Below, piece by piece: positions 52,300 through 61,322 of a DNA stretch of 64,000 bases. The position numbers were made by a program, and so were the translations under genes. The DNA is from CBDBJQ01 sp965206405 (GTDB lineage: Bacteria > Pseudomonadota > Alphaproteobacteria > UBA8366), in assembly GCA_965206405.1 (NCBI GenBank), contig CBDBJQ010000006.1, forward strand, positions 620,001 to 684,000, written 5' to 3'. The notes below the pieces were generated by a model. The model made no database searches. It saw only the letters and a program-made list of their open reading frames with translations, and was not told where the DNA came from. The number at the start of each line of letters is the position of its first letter. The first letter of the stretch is position 1.

Positions 52300-53331
52300 A
52301 TGCGTCATTCATTGATCCTGTCGGTGGCACTGCATATAGCGGTGATGTTGCTGGCCATTTTCGGATTTCCCCACTTCTTCGATAATGCCCCGACGGCGCC
52401 GGCGGCGATCGGTGTCGAGATCGTGGCGGTCGAAGAGAAGCCGAAGCCCGAACCGAAGCCTGTACCGAAGCCAAAACCCGAGCCAAAACCCGAGCCAAAA
52501 CCTGCTCCGAAACCGAAGCCCGAACCGAAGCCCGAACCGAAGCCCGAACCGAAGCCCGAACCGAAGCCCGAACCGAAGCCCGAACCGAAGCCCGAACCGA
52601 AGCTTGTGCCGAAACCAAAGCCCGAACCGAAGCCCGAACCGAAGCCCGAACCGAAGCTTGTGCCGAAACCAAAGCCCGAACCGAAACCCGAGCCGAAACC
52701 CGAGCCGAAGCCCGAGCCGAAGCCCGAACCAAAGCCCGAACCAAAGCCCGAACCAAAGCCCGAACCAAAGCCCGAACCAAAGCCCGAACCAAAGCCCGAA
52801 CCAAAACCTGAGCCGACGCCGGTGCCCAAGGCTCCGGTGCCGGAGGCGCGGCCGAAACCGACCTTCGGCGAGACCATATTGAAGACAGTGGAAAAACTGA
52901 CGGAACAACAGCCGGCGGCAGAGGAAAAGAAGCCCGAAGCCAGGAAAGAAACGCTCGAGGAGCAGATGCAGAAGTATTTTCCGCGTTCTCCCGGGGAGGT
53001 GGACGACCGGCTGACCGCCGAGGAGATCGCCATGATCCGGAGACAAGTCGAGAGTTGCTGGCTGGTGCCGTCGGCAATCGGTCTTGAGAATATTGCCGAG
53101 ATGAGGATTCCGATCCTCCTCGAACTCAATCGGGATGGCAGAGTGCGGTCAGCGGCGATAAGTGATAGATTCCGCCTCGGAATCGATACCGCCTACAGGG
53201 CCGTTGCCGAAAGTGCCCTGAGAGCAGTGCGCGACCCGCGATGCAATCAGTTTCGCCTTCCCATCAGGAAATACGACATCTGGAAGAGGATCGAGCTGGT
53301 GTTTGACCCGAGCAGGATGGTGGGCCAATGA
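52300..53331 (+). CDS. tolA: Tol-Pal subunit TolA with PKPEP repeat domain
   Basis: TolA links the TolQR motor to TolB and Pal. The 343-residue protein has an N-terminal anchor (HSLILSVALHIAVMLLAIFGF), then about 130 residues (48-176) that are almost only PKPEP, coded by a 12-bp tandem repeat. A basic/acidic helix with EEKKPEARKETLEEQM follows, then the C-terminal TonB-like TolA-III domain (IAMIRRQVESCWLVP to YDIWKRIELVFDP). In E. coli TolA the middle is a long Ala/Lys helix; here it is the polyproline-type spacer seen in TonB. The last four bases overlap tolB. Confidence 0.93.
   Translation: MRHSLILSVALHIAVMLLAIFGFPHFFDNAPTAPAAIGVEIVAVEEKPKPEPKPVPKPKPEPKPEPKPAPKPKPEPKPEPKPEPKPEPKPEPKPEPKPEPKLVPKPKPEPKPEPKPEPKLVPKPKPEPKPEPKPEPKPEPKPEPKPEPKPEPKPEPKPEPKPEPKPEPKPEPTPVPKAPVPEARPKPTFGETILKTVEKLTEQQPAAEEKKPEARKETLEEQMQKYFPRSPGEVDDRLTAEEIAMIRRQVESCWLVPSAIGLENIAEMRIPILLELNRDGRVRSAAISDRFRLGIDTAYRAVAESALRAVRDPRCNQFRLPIRKYDIWKRIELVFDPSRMVGQ
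52441..52830. repeat. 12-bp tandem repeat array in tolA
   Basis: About 30 units of the type CCGAAGCCCGAA, with a distinct CCAAAGCCCGAA sub-array near the 3' end (about 52725-52800). A longer segment starting CCGAAGCTTGTG is repeated at 52597 and 52651, a 54-base duplication. All periods keep the frame. The length is likely to vary between strains. Confidence 0.95.
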
Positions 53332-54674
53332 CGCTGCGGCGGAGCTTGTTCGCACTGGCACTGGGCGTGTTCGCCCTGACTCTGGCCAGCATGCCGACCG
53401 ATCTGCACGCCGATATCCGGATCGACATCACCAGCGGTCATGTCAAACCCCTGCCGGTCGCGATCACCGAGTTCCATGGCAAGGCGGACGCTGACCGCAC
53501 GATCGGAATCGACGTGGCCCGGGTGGTGGGCGCCGATCTCGAACGCTCGGGCCTGTTCCGTCTCGTCGACCCAGATGCCTTCCTCGAGACGCCCGAACAG
53601 ATCCGGCTGCAAATCCAGCCGAAGTTCCAAGCCTGGCGCGCTATTAACGCTCAGATCCTGGTCAGCGGCCAGGCCGAAACTCTCGACAATGGGCGGCTGC
53701 GAATCGAGTTCCGGCTATGGGATATCACTGTGGGCGCGCAGATGGCCGGCTTCGCCTACACCACAGAGCCCGGCAACTGGCGCCGGGTGGCGCATATCGT
53801 TGCCGACGCGATCTACGAGCGAATCACCGGCGAGAAAGGGTATTTCGATACCCGTATCGTCTTCATTGAGGAAGCGGGCCCACTGAAGAAGCGCGTCAAG
53901 AAACTCGCCATCATGGATCAGGACGGCGCCAATGTTCGCTACCTGACGCGAGGGCATGAGCTCGTTCTAACACCCCGATTCTCCCCGACTTCCCAGGAAA
54001 TCACCTATCTCTCCTATTTCAACAACAAGCCGAGGGTATATCTGCTCAACATCAAAACTGGACGGCAGGAAAGCCTTGGCAGCTTCGAGGGGATGACCTT
54101 CGCGCCACGGTTTACCGCCGATGGCCAGTCGGTGCTCATGTCCCATGCCCGGAACGGCAACACCGATATCTGGAGAATGGACTTGGGGACTCGCAAGACG
54201 GTCCGCCTGACCAATGATTCGGCTATCGACACCTCTCCAAGCGCTTCACCCGACGGTGATTCGATTGTCTTCAATTCCGACCGAGGCGGTTCTCCCCAGC
54301 TCTACGTCATGGACTGGGATGGCGATGGTGTCAGGCGAATCAGTTTCGGTCGCGGACGTTATTCGACACCGGTCTGGTCGCCGCGTGGCGATCTTGTCGC
54401 GTTCACCAAACAGCATCGGGGGCGCTTCCATATCGGTGTGATGCGACCCGATGGCAGCGGCGAGCGCTTGCTGACCGGAAGCTTTCTGGACGAAGCCCCG
54501 ACATGGGCGCCCAACGGGCGGGTCTTGATGTTTTTTCGGCAGTCACCGAGCAAGAAAGGCGACGGTGGCGGTGAATCCCGGCTCGTTTCGGTCGACCTGA
54601 CCGGCTTCAATCTCCGCCGTGTGACCACCCCCACCGATGCCTCGGATCCCGCATGGTCATCGTCGCCGCGTTGA
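53328..54674 (+). CDS. tolB: Tol-Pal periplasmic protein TolB
   Basis: TolB is the periplasmic beta-propeller that switches between Pal and TolA. The 448-residue protein has a signal peptide (LRRSLFALALGVFALTLASMPTDLHA), the N-terminal domain (VVGADLERSGLFRLVD) and propeller blades with repeated pattern LTPRFSPTSQEITYLSY, FAPRFTADGQSVLMS, TSPSASPDGDSIVFNSDRGGSPQLY and TPVWSPRGDLVAF. The start overlaps tolA by ATGA. Confidence 0.97.
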   Translation: MTLRRSLFALALGVFALTLASMPTDLHADIRIDITSGHVKPLPVAITEFHGKADADRTIGIDVARVVGADLERSGLFRLVDPDAFLETPEQIRLQIQPKFQAWRAINAQILVSGQAETLDNGRLRIEFRLWDITVGAQMAGFAYTTEPGNWRRVAHIVADAIYERITGEKGYFDTRIVFIEEAGPLKKRVKKLAIMDQDGANVRYLTRGHELVLTPRFSPTSQEITYLSYFNNKPRVYLLNIKTGRQESLGSFEGMTFAPRFTADGQSVLMSHARNGNTDIWRMDLGTRKTVRLTNDSAIDTSPSASPDGDSIVFNSDRGGSPQLYVMDWDGDGVRRISFGRGRYSTPVWSPRGDLVAFTKQHRGRFHIGVMRPDGSGERLLTGSFLDEAPTWAPNGRVLMFFRQSPSKKGDGGGESRLVSVDLTGFNLRRVTTPTDASDPAWSSSPR

Positions 54675-54717
54675 TTCCGCTGCCATGAACAAATGGCTGA
54701 AGCGGCCCAACCCCTTG

Positions 54718-54744
54718 TTGCAATAGCGATTTGTAATTTATAAT
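54718..54744 (+). promoter_or_regulatory. Candidate sigma-70 promoter upstream of pal
   Basis: A perfect TATAAT at 54739-54744 is striking in this GC-rich sequence. The -35 would be TTGCAA (54718-54723, 15-base spacer) or TTGTTG (54715-54720, 18-base spacer). It lies in the 192-base tolB-pal gap, 123 bases before the pal ATG. An imperfect hairpin (CCGCT 54677-54681 with AGCGG 54701-54705, inner CCAT/ATGG) lies just upstream and may end or pause the tolB transcript. Together they suggest that pal can be made independently of tolQRAB. Confidence 0.55.
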
Positions 54745-54866
54745 GTCGCTCCGGTACTGGTTGCGTCTTCAGTGTCGGCGATGTCTTAGCGCCTGCGCCC
54801 GTTAATGCGGTTACGATCCATGGTGGTCCGGTGGGCGGCTGCGGCCCTAAATTTAGGAGACACGTT

Positions 54867-55409
54867 ATGCGAATTGGATTGGTGATTGCTTCTGCGGTTC
54901 TAGTCGCTTTGGCTGGTTGCGGTACCGCAGAAACAGAGAGCGTGACGACAGCCGGTAGCGGAAGCAGCAGCAGTAGCGGCAGCGGCAGCGGAAGTAGTAG
55001 CAGTGGTAGCGCAAGTTCCGGTGTCGCCGTAGCCACCTCTCCCGTCCCTGGTTCGGCGGAAGAGTTCATAATCATCGGCGACCGGATCTATTTCGACCTC
55101 AACAAGTCGGAACTTCGCTCCGAGGCGATCGAGGTTCTCAATAACCAGGCAGTCTGGCTGGCCAAGTATCCTGCGGTCACGATTGTTATCGAAGGACACT
55201 GTGACGAGCGCGGAACGCGCGAATACAACCTTGCGCTCGGCGAGCGACGCGCCAACTCGGTCAGGGATTACCTAGTCAGCCGTGGCATTGCCGGCAGCCG
55301 TGTCGAGGTTCTCAGCTACGGCAAGGAGCGGCCGGAAGTGATCGGCTCTAATGAAAACGCATGGAGCCAGAACCGTCGAGGCGTGACGATTATCAAAGGC
55401 GGCGCCTAG
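54867..55409 (+). CDS. pal: Peptidoglycan-associated lipoprotein Pal
   Basis: Pal anchors the outer membrane to peptidoglycan. The 180-residue precursor has a lipoprotein signal with lipobox LAGC (MRIGLVIASAVLVALAGCG), a Ser/Gly-rich spacer (about residues 30-55), and an OmpA-like domain (DRIYFDLNKSELRSEAIEVL, VIEGHCDERGTREYNLALGERRANSVRDYL). The ATG at 54867 has AGGAGA upstream. The frame opens at 54831 but that start would spoil the signal peptide. Confidence 0.97.
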   Translation: MRIGLVIASAVLVALAGCGTAETESVTTAGSGSSSSSGSGSGSSSSGSASSGVAVATSPVPGSAEEFIIIGDRIYFDLNKSELRSEAIEVLNNQAVWLAKYPAVTIVIEGHCDERGTREYNLALGERRANSVRDYLVSRGIAGSRVEVLSYGKERPEVIGSNENAWSQNRRGVTIIKGGA

Positions 55410-55519
55410 GATTTTGTCCCCGGAGTGGCTCCCGGTTTCGGGAGTGACGCTGCGGGGGCCATTCCAGGTATCTTGGAGGCCGCATCGAAGATCGCCTCGC
55501 CGGGCATAGGGCGATTGGG

Positions 55520-56413
55520 ATGGCCCAAATGCGATATCGGACACTAATCGCTTTTTCTATGCTCTTTGCCAGCATCGGCGCGCCCGATGCCGTAGCGCAG
55601 TCGGTGACACTAGAATCAGTGTCTGCCCTCCAGCAACAGATCGCTGTCCTCCGCCGTGAGTTGCGAGATCTCAAGGGCGAGGTCGAGAGGGCCGGTCACG
55701 GTGTCGGCCATCTCGAGAGCAGCGTCGCCAAGCTTGTCAAGGATGTCGATTTGCGGTTGCGGGTTCTTGAAACCCGCGCCCTCGCCGCCACGCCAGGGAC
55801 AGGATCGGCGACCGCACCGGCCCTGGCCGGCGCAGCAGGTTCCGCGCCCCCCGCAGCCGCTTCGACCCCGAAAACCCTGGGTGTCTTGTCGAAAACTGAT
55901 TACGACAAGGCGCGTGAAGGGAGAACTTCCGGTCCGGCGCCATCTCTTCCTGCCGTCACTGCACCCGCGGCGGTTGCACCGGCGCCGTCCTCCGATGAAC
56001 GGCTTCCCGAGGGCTATCCGGTTGATGCCGGTCCCAAGGAGCAATACGACTTTGCGATAAATCTCCTCTACAAGCGCCAGCTGCCCGAGGCCGAGACCGC
56101 CATGGCGGCCTTCTTGGCCCGACACCCGAAACACGACCTTGCCAGTAACGCGGTGTTCTGGATCGCGGAAACCCATTACGTGCGCAAGGATTACAAGAAT
56201 GCCATCAAGAGCTATTACGAGGCCTACAAGGCTTATCCGAGAGGGCGTAAGGCGCCCGACACGCTTCTTAAACTGGCCTTCGCTCTTGGCAAGCTCCGCG
56301 AGAAGAAATCCGCCTGTTCTGCGCTCGCCGAACTGGAATCCTCCCATGGCGACGCCGAAGAACGCATCCTCAAACAAGCGGCAAAGCAAAAGACGCAACT
56401 CGGTTGCGTCTGA
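55520..56413 (+). CDS. cpoB: Tol-Pal coordinator CpoB (YbgF)
   Basis: CpoB couples Tol-Pal constriction with PBP1B at division. The 297-residue protein has a signal peptide (YRTLIAFSMLFASIGAPDAVA), an N-terminal trimerising coiled coil (VSALQQQIAVLRRELRDLKGEVER), an Ala/Pro-rich linker, and a C-terminal TPR set (EQYDFAINLLYKRQLPEAE, FWIAETHYVRKDYKNAIKSYYEAYKAYP, LLKLAFALGKLREKKSACSAL). It follows pal by 110 bases and precedes tilS by 13. Confidence 0.93.
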   Translation: MAQMRYRTLIAFSMLFASIGAPDAVAQSVTLESVSALQQQIAVLRRELRDLKGEVERAGHGVGHLESSVAKLVKDVDLRLRVLETRALAATPGTGSATAPALAGAAGSAPPAAASTPKTLGVLSKTDYDKAREGRTSGPAPSLPAVTAPAAVAPAPSSDERLPEGYPVDAGPKEQYDFAINLLYKRQLPEAETAMAAFLARHPKHDLASNAVFWIAETHYVRKDYKNAIKSYYEAYKAYPRGRKAPDTLLKLAFALGKLREKKSACSALAELESSHGDAEERILKQAAKQKTQLGCV

Positions 56414-56426
56414 CCGAGCTCAGCCG

Positions 56427-57878
56427 ATGTCGTTGATCGGCGGGAATCCGGTCGACGACGCCGAGTTTGAGCAACTTATGCACGGATTGAGGCCGTTCGA
56501 GCCGGCGCCGACTCTCGCGGTTGCCTGTTCCGGCGGCGCCGACAGCATGGCGTTGCTGTTGCTGTCCTGCGCATGGGCCCGGAATGCCGGCGGATCCATC
56601 TCCGCTCTTGTCGTCGACCATGGTCTGCGGCCAGACTCTGCCGCCGAAGCCCGGCGGGTGTGCGGCTGGGCCGAACAGGCGGGTGCGCATCCAGTCCTTC
56701 TCGAATGGAACCGCCCCGCTTCTGGTGCTGACGGGTCCGCTTCCAGTGTCGGCGGGCCCGTCTCTGGCGCCAATCTGCAGGCGCGGGCCCGTGACGCCCG
56801 CTACCAGCTGATGACCGCGTGGTGCCGCGATGCGGGCGTTCTCCATCTTCTGGTCGGCCATCACCAGGACGACCAGGCGGAGACCCTGTTGCTCAGGCTC
56901 TCCCGCGGCAGCGGCGTCGATGGACTCGCGGCGATGGCGCCGGTGGTCGAGCGGTCCCAGATGCGTGTGTTGCGCCCCCTGCTGGATATTCCACGGACCC
57001 GTCTTGCAGCGACGCTCGCTGCCCGTGGCGGATCATCGGTCGAGGATCCGTCCAACCACGACAGCCGGTTTGCGCGGGTGCGGATGCGCCAGCTGTTGCC
57101 GATGCTCGAGCGGGAAGGGCTGTCACCGGCGCGACTGGCGGCGACGGCCGCATATATGGCGCGCGCGCGGGCGGCTCTTGAAGGCCGGACGGCGGCGATG
57201 CTGGCCGATGCGGCTGCGTTTTTCCCCGAAGGCTACGCCCGCATCGATTCCGATGTCCTGTGCGCGGCCGAACCAGAAGTGGTTCTGCGGGCGCTGGCGC
57301 GGATCGTCTCCGTGATCGGCGGACGGCAGGATCCACCACGCTTGAAGCGCGTCGAGCGCCTGTATGAACGCCTGCAGGCCCTGTCGGCCGGAGAACGGTT
57401 CGCCGGCCGCACCATCGGCGGGTGCCGGATTTTCCCCCATCGCAAAGGCGGTAGCCGGAAAGACGGCAGTGGCGATGCAGAACTTCTGGTGACCAGGGAG
57501 CCGGCCATGGCGAGGCAGCGGTTGGCCCTGCCGGAGCAAGTACAGGAGCTATGCTGGGACGGCAGGTTCCGCCTGCAGTGTTCAGGGGGCGGGGACGGGC
57601 TGGAAATTCGTCAGCTCGGGGCCGAGGGATGGTCGATGCTGCGCCGCAGCTTGCCTGCCGGAACGGAACTGCCAGCACCGGTTCTGCACGCCCTTCCGGC
57701 CGTCTGGAGCCTTGAAGGTGTGGTCGAGGCACCCCATCTGAACGGCGTGGCCGGAAATCCGGCGGGGCGGTATGTGCACAGCGTGGCTTTTGCACCGGAA
57801 TCTCCTATCGGTGTGCGTCGCTTTGCAAATTCCGCCTCGGCGCACCACACTGATCGCATTGGGGCTAAATGCCCGTAG
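56427..57878 (+). CDS. tilS: tRNA(Ile)-lysidine synthase TilS
   Basis: TilS turns C34 of the CAU-anticodon tRNA-Ile2 into lysidine, so it reads AUA. The 483-residue protein has the PP-loop SGGADSMALLLLS, the catalytic-domain blocks VVDHGLRPDSAAEARRV and VGHHQDDQAETLLLRL with SGVDGLAAM, RPLLDIPRTRL and the less conserved C-terminal domains. The frame opens upstream within cpoB; ATG 56427 (MSLIGG) is chosen. Its substrate may be the tRNA at 834-910. The linker ASGADGSASSVGGPVSGANLQ contains a small repeat. Confidence 0.93.
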   Translation: MSLIGGNPVDDAEFEQLMHGLRPFEPAPTLAVACSGGADSMALLLLSCAWARNAGGSISALVVDHGLRPDSAAEARRVCGWAEQAGAHPVLLEWNRPASGADGSASSVGGPVSGANLQARARDARYQLMTAWCRDAGVLHLLVGHHQDDQAETLLLRLSRGSGVDGLAAMAPVVERSQMRVLRPLLDIPRTRLAATLAARGGSSVEDPSNHDSRFARVRMRQLLPMLEREGLSPARLAATAAYMARARAALEGRTAAMLADAAAFFPEGYARIDSDVLCAAEPEVVLRALARIVSVIGGRQDPPRLKRVERLYERLQALSAGERFAGRTIGGCRIFPHRKGGSRKDGSGDAELLVTREPAMARQRLALPEQVQELCWDGRFRLQCSGGGDGLEIRQLGAEGWSMLRRSLPAGTELPAPVLHALPAVWSLEGVVEAPHLNGVAGNPAGRYVHSVAFAPESPIGVRRFANSASAHHTDRIGAKCP

Positions 57879-57917
57879 TCCAGGCAAGCAGAAACCAGGC
57901 AAACGAGAATTGGAACC

Positions 57918-59843
57918 GTGAACCTGTTCGGCAGAAACATCATTCTCTGGGTCATCATCGTCGTGTTGATGGTGGGCCTCTTCAACATGTTCCAGGGATC
58001 CTCGACGCGCGAGGAACAATCCGAGGTCGCCTACTCGCAGTTCCTTGCCGAGGTCGAGCGCGGCGAGGTGTCCTCGGTTGTCATCGAGGGCGACCAGATC
58101 ACCGGCACCTATAAGAACAACCGTCCCGGATTCATCGTCTACGCTCCCGACGACCCCAAGTTGGTCGAAAGGCTGGTCGAGCGCGACGTTCTGGTGAAGG
58201 CCAAGAAGCCGGATGGCGGTCTTCTGGCCCTGCTCATGGTGCTTCTGAACTGGTTCCCGATGTTGCTCCTGATTGGCGTGTGGATCTTCTTCATGCGGCA
58301 GATGCATTCGGGCGGCGGTCGGGCTCTTGGCTTCGGCAAATCTCGGGCCCGCATGCTGACGGAGAAATCCGGTCGCGTTACTTTCGAGGACGTGGCCGGC
58401 ATCGACGAGGCGAAGCAGGAACTCGAGGAAATCGTCGATTTCCTGCGCGACCCGCAGAAGTTCCAGCGCGTCGGGGGCCGTATCCCCAAGGGCGTTCTCC
58501 TGGCCGGTCCTCCGGGCACCGGCAAGACCTTGCTCGCCCGGGCGATTGCCGGTGAGGCCAACGTTCCGTTCTTCACCATTTCCGGCTCGGAATTCGTCGA
58601 GATGTTTGTCGGCGTCGGCGCCAGCCGGGTGCGCGACATGTTCGAACAGGCAAAGAAAAGCTCGCCCTGCCTGCTTTTCATTGACGAGCTTGATGCGGTT
58701 GGCCGCCATCGCGGTGCCGGTGTGGGCGGCGGCAACGATGAGCGCGAGCAGACACTGAACCAGCTCCTGGTCGAAATGGACGGCTTCGAGACCAACGAAG
58801 GGGTCATCCTGATCGCCGCTACCAACCGCCCCGATGTGCTCGATCCGGCCCTGCTCCGACCCGGGCGCTTTGATCGCCAGGTGGTCGTCCCGAATCCGGA
58901 TATCCGCGGCCGCGAACTGATCCTCAAGGTGCATCTGCGCAAGGTGCCCATGACGGCCGATGTCGATGCCCGGATCATCGCCCGCGGCACGCCCGGCTTC
59001 TCGGGCGCCGATCTCGCCAACCTGGTTAACGAGGCGGCCTTGCTGGCTGCACGCAAGAACCACCGGGCCGTTTCGATGCTGGACATGGAATCGGCCAAGG
59101 ACAAAGTACTGATGGGCGCCGAGCGCCGCTCGATGATCATGACCGAGGATGAGAAGCGGCTGACTGCCTATCACGAGGCCGGCCATGCGCTGGCAACTCT
59201 GCACAGCCCGGCCTCGGATCCGATCCACAAGGCAACGATTATTCCCCGAGGGCGAGCTCTCGGCATGGTCATGCGCCTGCCCGAGAAGGACATCTTGGCG
59301 ATGGCGCGCGACCAAATCGAAGCGAACCTGGTGGTCGCGATGGGCGGGCGCCTGGCCGAAGAACTGGTGTTTGGCCGCGAGAAAGTGACGACGGGCGCCG
59401 CCAACGACATCCAGCAGGCGACCGAGATCGCCCGCAAGATGATCACCGAATGGGGCATGAGCGACAAGCTCGGCCCGCTGCGCTACAACGACAATCAGGA
59501 AGAGGTGTTCCTCGGCCACTCGGTAACCCAGACGAAAAACGTCTCGGATGCGACGGCGCAGATCATCGATAACGAGATTCGGCGCGTCGTCGACGCAGCT
59601 GAAACGGTATGTCGCGAGATCCTGAAGACGAACATCGACGATCTCCACGCCATCGCCGGAGCGCTACTTGAATACGAAACTCTCACCGGTGATGAGATCG
59701 AAGCGGTGCTGCGCGGCGAGACGATTGTCCGGGATATCGACACCGACGTCTCCGATGACGCAGCCGGTGGCTCCCGACCCTCGGTGCCGCGGAGCGGCGC
59801 CGTCCGGCCGGGTGAGGAACCCGAGCCGCAACTGGGCGTTTGA
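57918..59843 (+). CDS. ftsH: ATP-dependent zinc metalloprotease FtsH
   Basis: FtsH extracts and degrades membrane and cytosolic proteins, including LpxC in many Gram-negatives. The 641-residue protein has two N-terminal spans (ILWVIIVVLMVGLFNMF; LLALLMVLLNWFPMLLLIGVWIFF), AAA motifs (GPPGTGKTLLARAIAG, LLFIDELDAVG, the second region of homology ATNRPDVLDPALLRPGRFDRQ) and the zinc site HEAGH with the third ligand Asp in the ...ANDIQQATEIARKM helix. The start is GTG 57918. HflK and HflC, its partners, are at 26.8-28.9 kb. Confidence 0.98.
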   Translation: MNLFGRNIILWVIIVVLMVGLFNMFQGSSTREEQSEVAYSQFLAEVERGEVSSVVIEGDQITGTYKNNRPGFIVYAPDDPKLVERLVERDVLVKAKKPDGGLLALLMVLLNWFPMLLLIGVWIFFMRQMHSGGGRALGFGKSRARMLTEKSGRVTFEDVAGIDEAKQELEEIVDFLRDPQKFQRVGGRIPKGVLLAGPPGTGKTLLARAIAGEANVPFFTISGSEFVEMFVGVGASRVRDMFEQAKKSSPCLLFIDELDAVGRHRGAGVGGGNDEREQTLNQLLVEMDGFETNEGVILIAATNRPDVLDPALLRPGRFDRQVVVPNPDIRGRELILKVHLRKVPMTADVDARIIARGTPGFSGADLANLVNEAALLAARKNHRAVSMLDMESAKDKVLMGAERRSMIMTEDEKRLTAYHEAGHALATLHSPASDPIHKATIIPRGRALGMVMRLPEKDILAMARDQIEANLVVAMGGRLAEELVFGREKVTTGAANDIQQATEIARKMITEWGMSDKLGPLRYNDNQEEVFLGHSVTQTKNVSDATAQIIDNEIRRVVDAAETVCREILKTNIDDLHAIAGALLEYETLTGDEIEAVLRGETIVRDIDTDVSDDAAGGSRPSVPRSGAVRPGEEPEPQLGV

Positions 59844-59963
59844 AGCCCCTCTTTCCGCACACTCAGGACATTTTCTGATTACGCCCCATGACATGCCGAT
59901 CGTGCGGCCGGTGTCGATAGGCGCGTGAAACGACTGCAGGTAAACATCGGAGACCATGCGGAC

Positions 59964-61322
59964 ATGACCGCGCGAATGAACTATTTTGGAACCGACGGCA
60001 TCCGCGGCACCGTCAATCAGGAGCCAATCACGCCCCAGACGATACTTCGTCTTGCGATGGCTGCCGGCACCCGGTTCCGGCGCGGCGACTATCGCCACAG
60101 GGCTGTCATCGGCAAGGACACACGGTTGTCCGGCTACATGCTGGAGCCGGCGCTGACCGCAGGCTTCATCGCTACCGGCATGGATGTGATCCTTGCCGGC
60201 CCGTTGCCGACCCCGGCCATCTCGATGCTGGTCCCTTCCCTGCGGGCCGATGTCGGGGTCATGATATCGGCGTCGCACAACCCGTACTGGGACAACGGAA
60301 TCAAGCTGTTCGGGCCCGATGGTCGCAAACTGTCGAGCGCGGTCCAGCACGAGATCGAGGATCTGATGAATGATCAGGAGGGCCCGGCCGTGCAGGATCT
60401 CTCCACGGATACCGGCCGCGCCAGTCGGCTCGATGACGCTCCCGGCCGATACATCGAGATGGTCAAGAACACCTTGCCGGCCGATTTGCGCCTGGATGGC
60501 CTGAAAATCATCATCGACTGCGCCAATGGCGCCGCCTACCGCGTGGCGCCAACCGTGTTGTATGAGCTGGGGGGCGAGATCATCTCTCTCGGTGACGCCC
60601 CCGATGGCCTAAACATCAACCAGGAATGTGGCGCGGTCGACCCCGAGGCCATGCGCCAGAAGGTCCTCGATGAGGGCGCCGATATCGGCATCGCCCTCGA
60701 CGGAGACGCTGACAGGGTAATTCTCGCCGACGAGAAAGGGGCACTGGTCGATGGAGACCAGATCCTCGCCCTGATTGCCGAAGCCTGGCACGGCACGGGG
60801 CGGCTTAACGGCAATGCCGTGGTTGGCACGGTAATGTCGAATCTCGGTCTCGAGAACCGCCTCAGGGATCTCGGCCTGGGCCTGGTTCGCACCGCTGTTG
60901 GCGATCACCATGTCATCGAGAGCATGGTCGCACAGGGGTACAATGTCGGCGGCGAGCAATCCGGCCATATTGTTCTCAACGATTTCATCACCACCGGGGA
61001 CGGCCTGATCGCGGCTTTGCAGGTGCTGGCCGTCCTGGTCAGGAATGGTCGTCCGGCCAGCGAAATCTGCCGGTGTTTCGAGCCGATGCCACAGATTCTG
61101 CGCAATGTTCCGGTAACCAGCAATGATCCACTCGCGACGCTCGCGGTTCGGGAGGCGATGCGCAGCGGGGAGAAGAAACTCGGGGATACAGGCCGGTTGC
61201 TGGTACGCCCCTCGGGCACCGAGCCGGTGATCCGAATCATGGCAGAGGGGCCGGATAGCACACTGATCGCCGGTGTGGTGGACGATATTGCAGCGGCGCT
61301 CGAACAGGGTGCACGTTCGTGA
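59964..61322 (+). CDS. glmM: Phosphoglucosamine mutase GlmM
   Basis: GlmM isomerises glucosamine-6-phosphate to glucosamine-1-phosphate for peptidoglycan and lipopolysaccharide. The N terminus is NYFGTDGIRGTVN; the phosphoserine loop VMISASHNPYWDNGIKLFG, Mg-binding IALDGDADRVILAD, sugar-binding GEQSGHI and phosphate-binding LLVRPSGTEPVIRIMAEG are all intact. The ATG at 59964 (452 residues) is chosen over the frame opening at 59925. folP, often found between ftsH and glmM, is absent; the gap is 120 bases. Confidence 0.97.
   Translation: MTARMNYFGTDGIRGTVNQEPITPQTILRLAMAAGTRFRRGDYRHRAVIGKDTRLSGYMLEPALTAGFIATGMDVILAGPLPTPAISMLVPSLRADVGVMISASHNPYWDNGIKLFGPDGRKLSSAVQHEIEDLMNDQEGPAVQDLSTDTGRASRLDDAPGRYIEMVKNTLPADLRLDGLKIIIDCANGAAYRVAPTVLYELGGEIISLGDAPDGLNINQECGAVDPEAMRQKVLDEGADIGIALDGDADRVILADEKGALVDGDQILALIAEAWHGTGRLNGNAVVGTVMSNLGLENRLRDLGLGLVRTAVGDHHVIESMVAQGYNVGGEQSGHIVLNDFITTGDGLIAALQVLAVLVRNGRPASEICRCFEPMPQILRNVPVTSNDPLATLAVREAMRSGEKKLGDTGRLLVRPSGTEPVIRIMAEGPDSTLIAGVVDDIAAALEQGARS

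Noticed and set aside
52441..52830. CRISPR-like array
   Set aside because: The repeats are contiguous 12-bp units without unique spacers, lie inside tolA and keep its frame; no cas genes are present.
52298..53129. Long antisense open frames of 245-274 codons over tolA
   Set aside because: They are a by-product of the 12-bp repeat, which leaves every frame open and gives low-complexity peptides such as repeated SGFG or VRAL. tolA itself is confirmed by its terminal domains and position.
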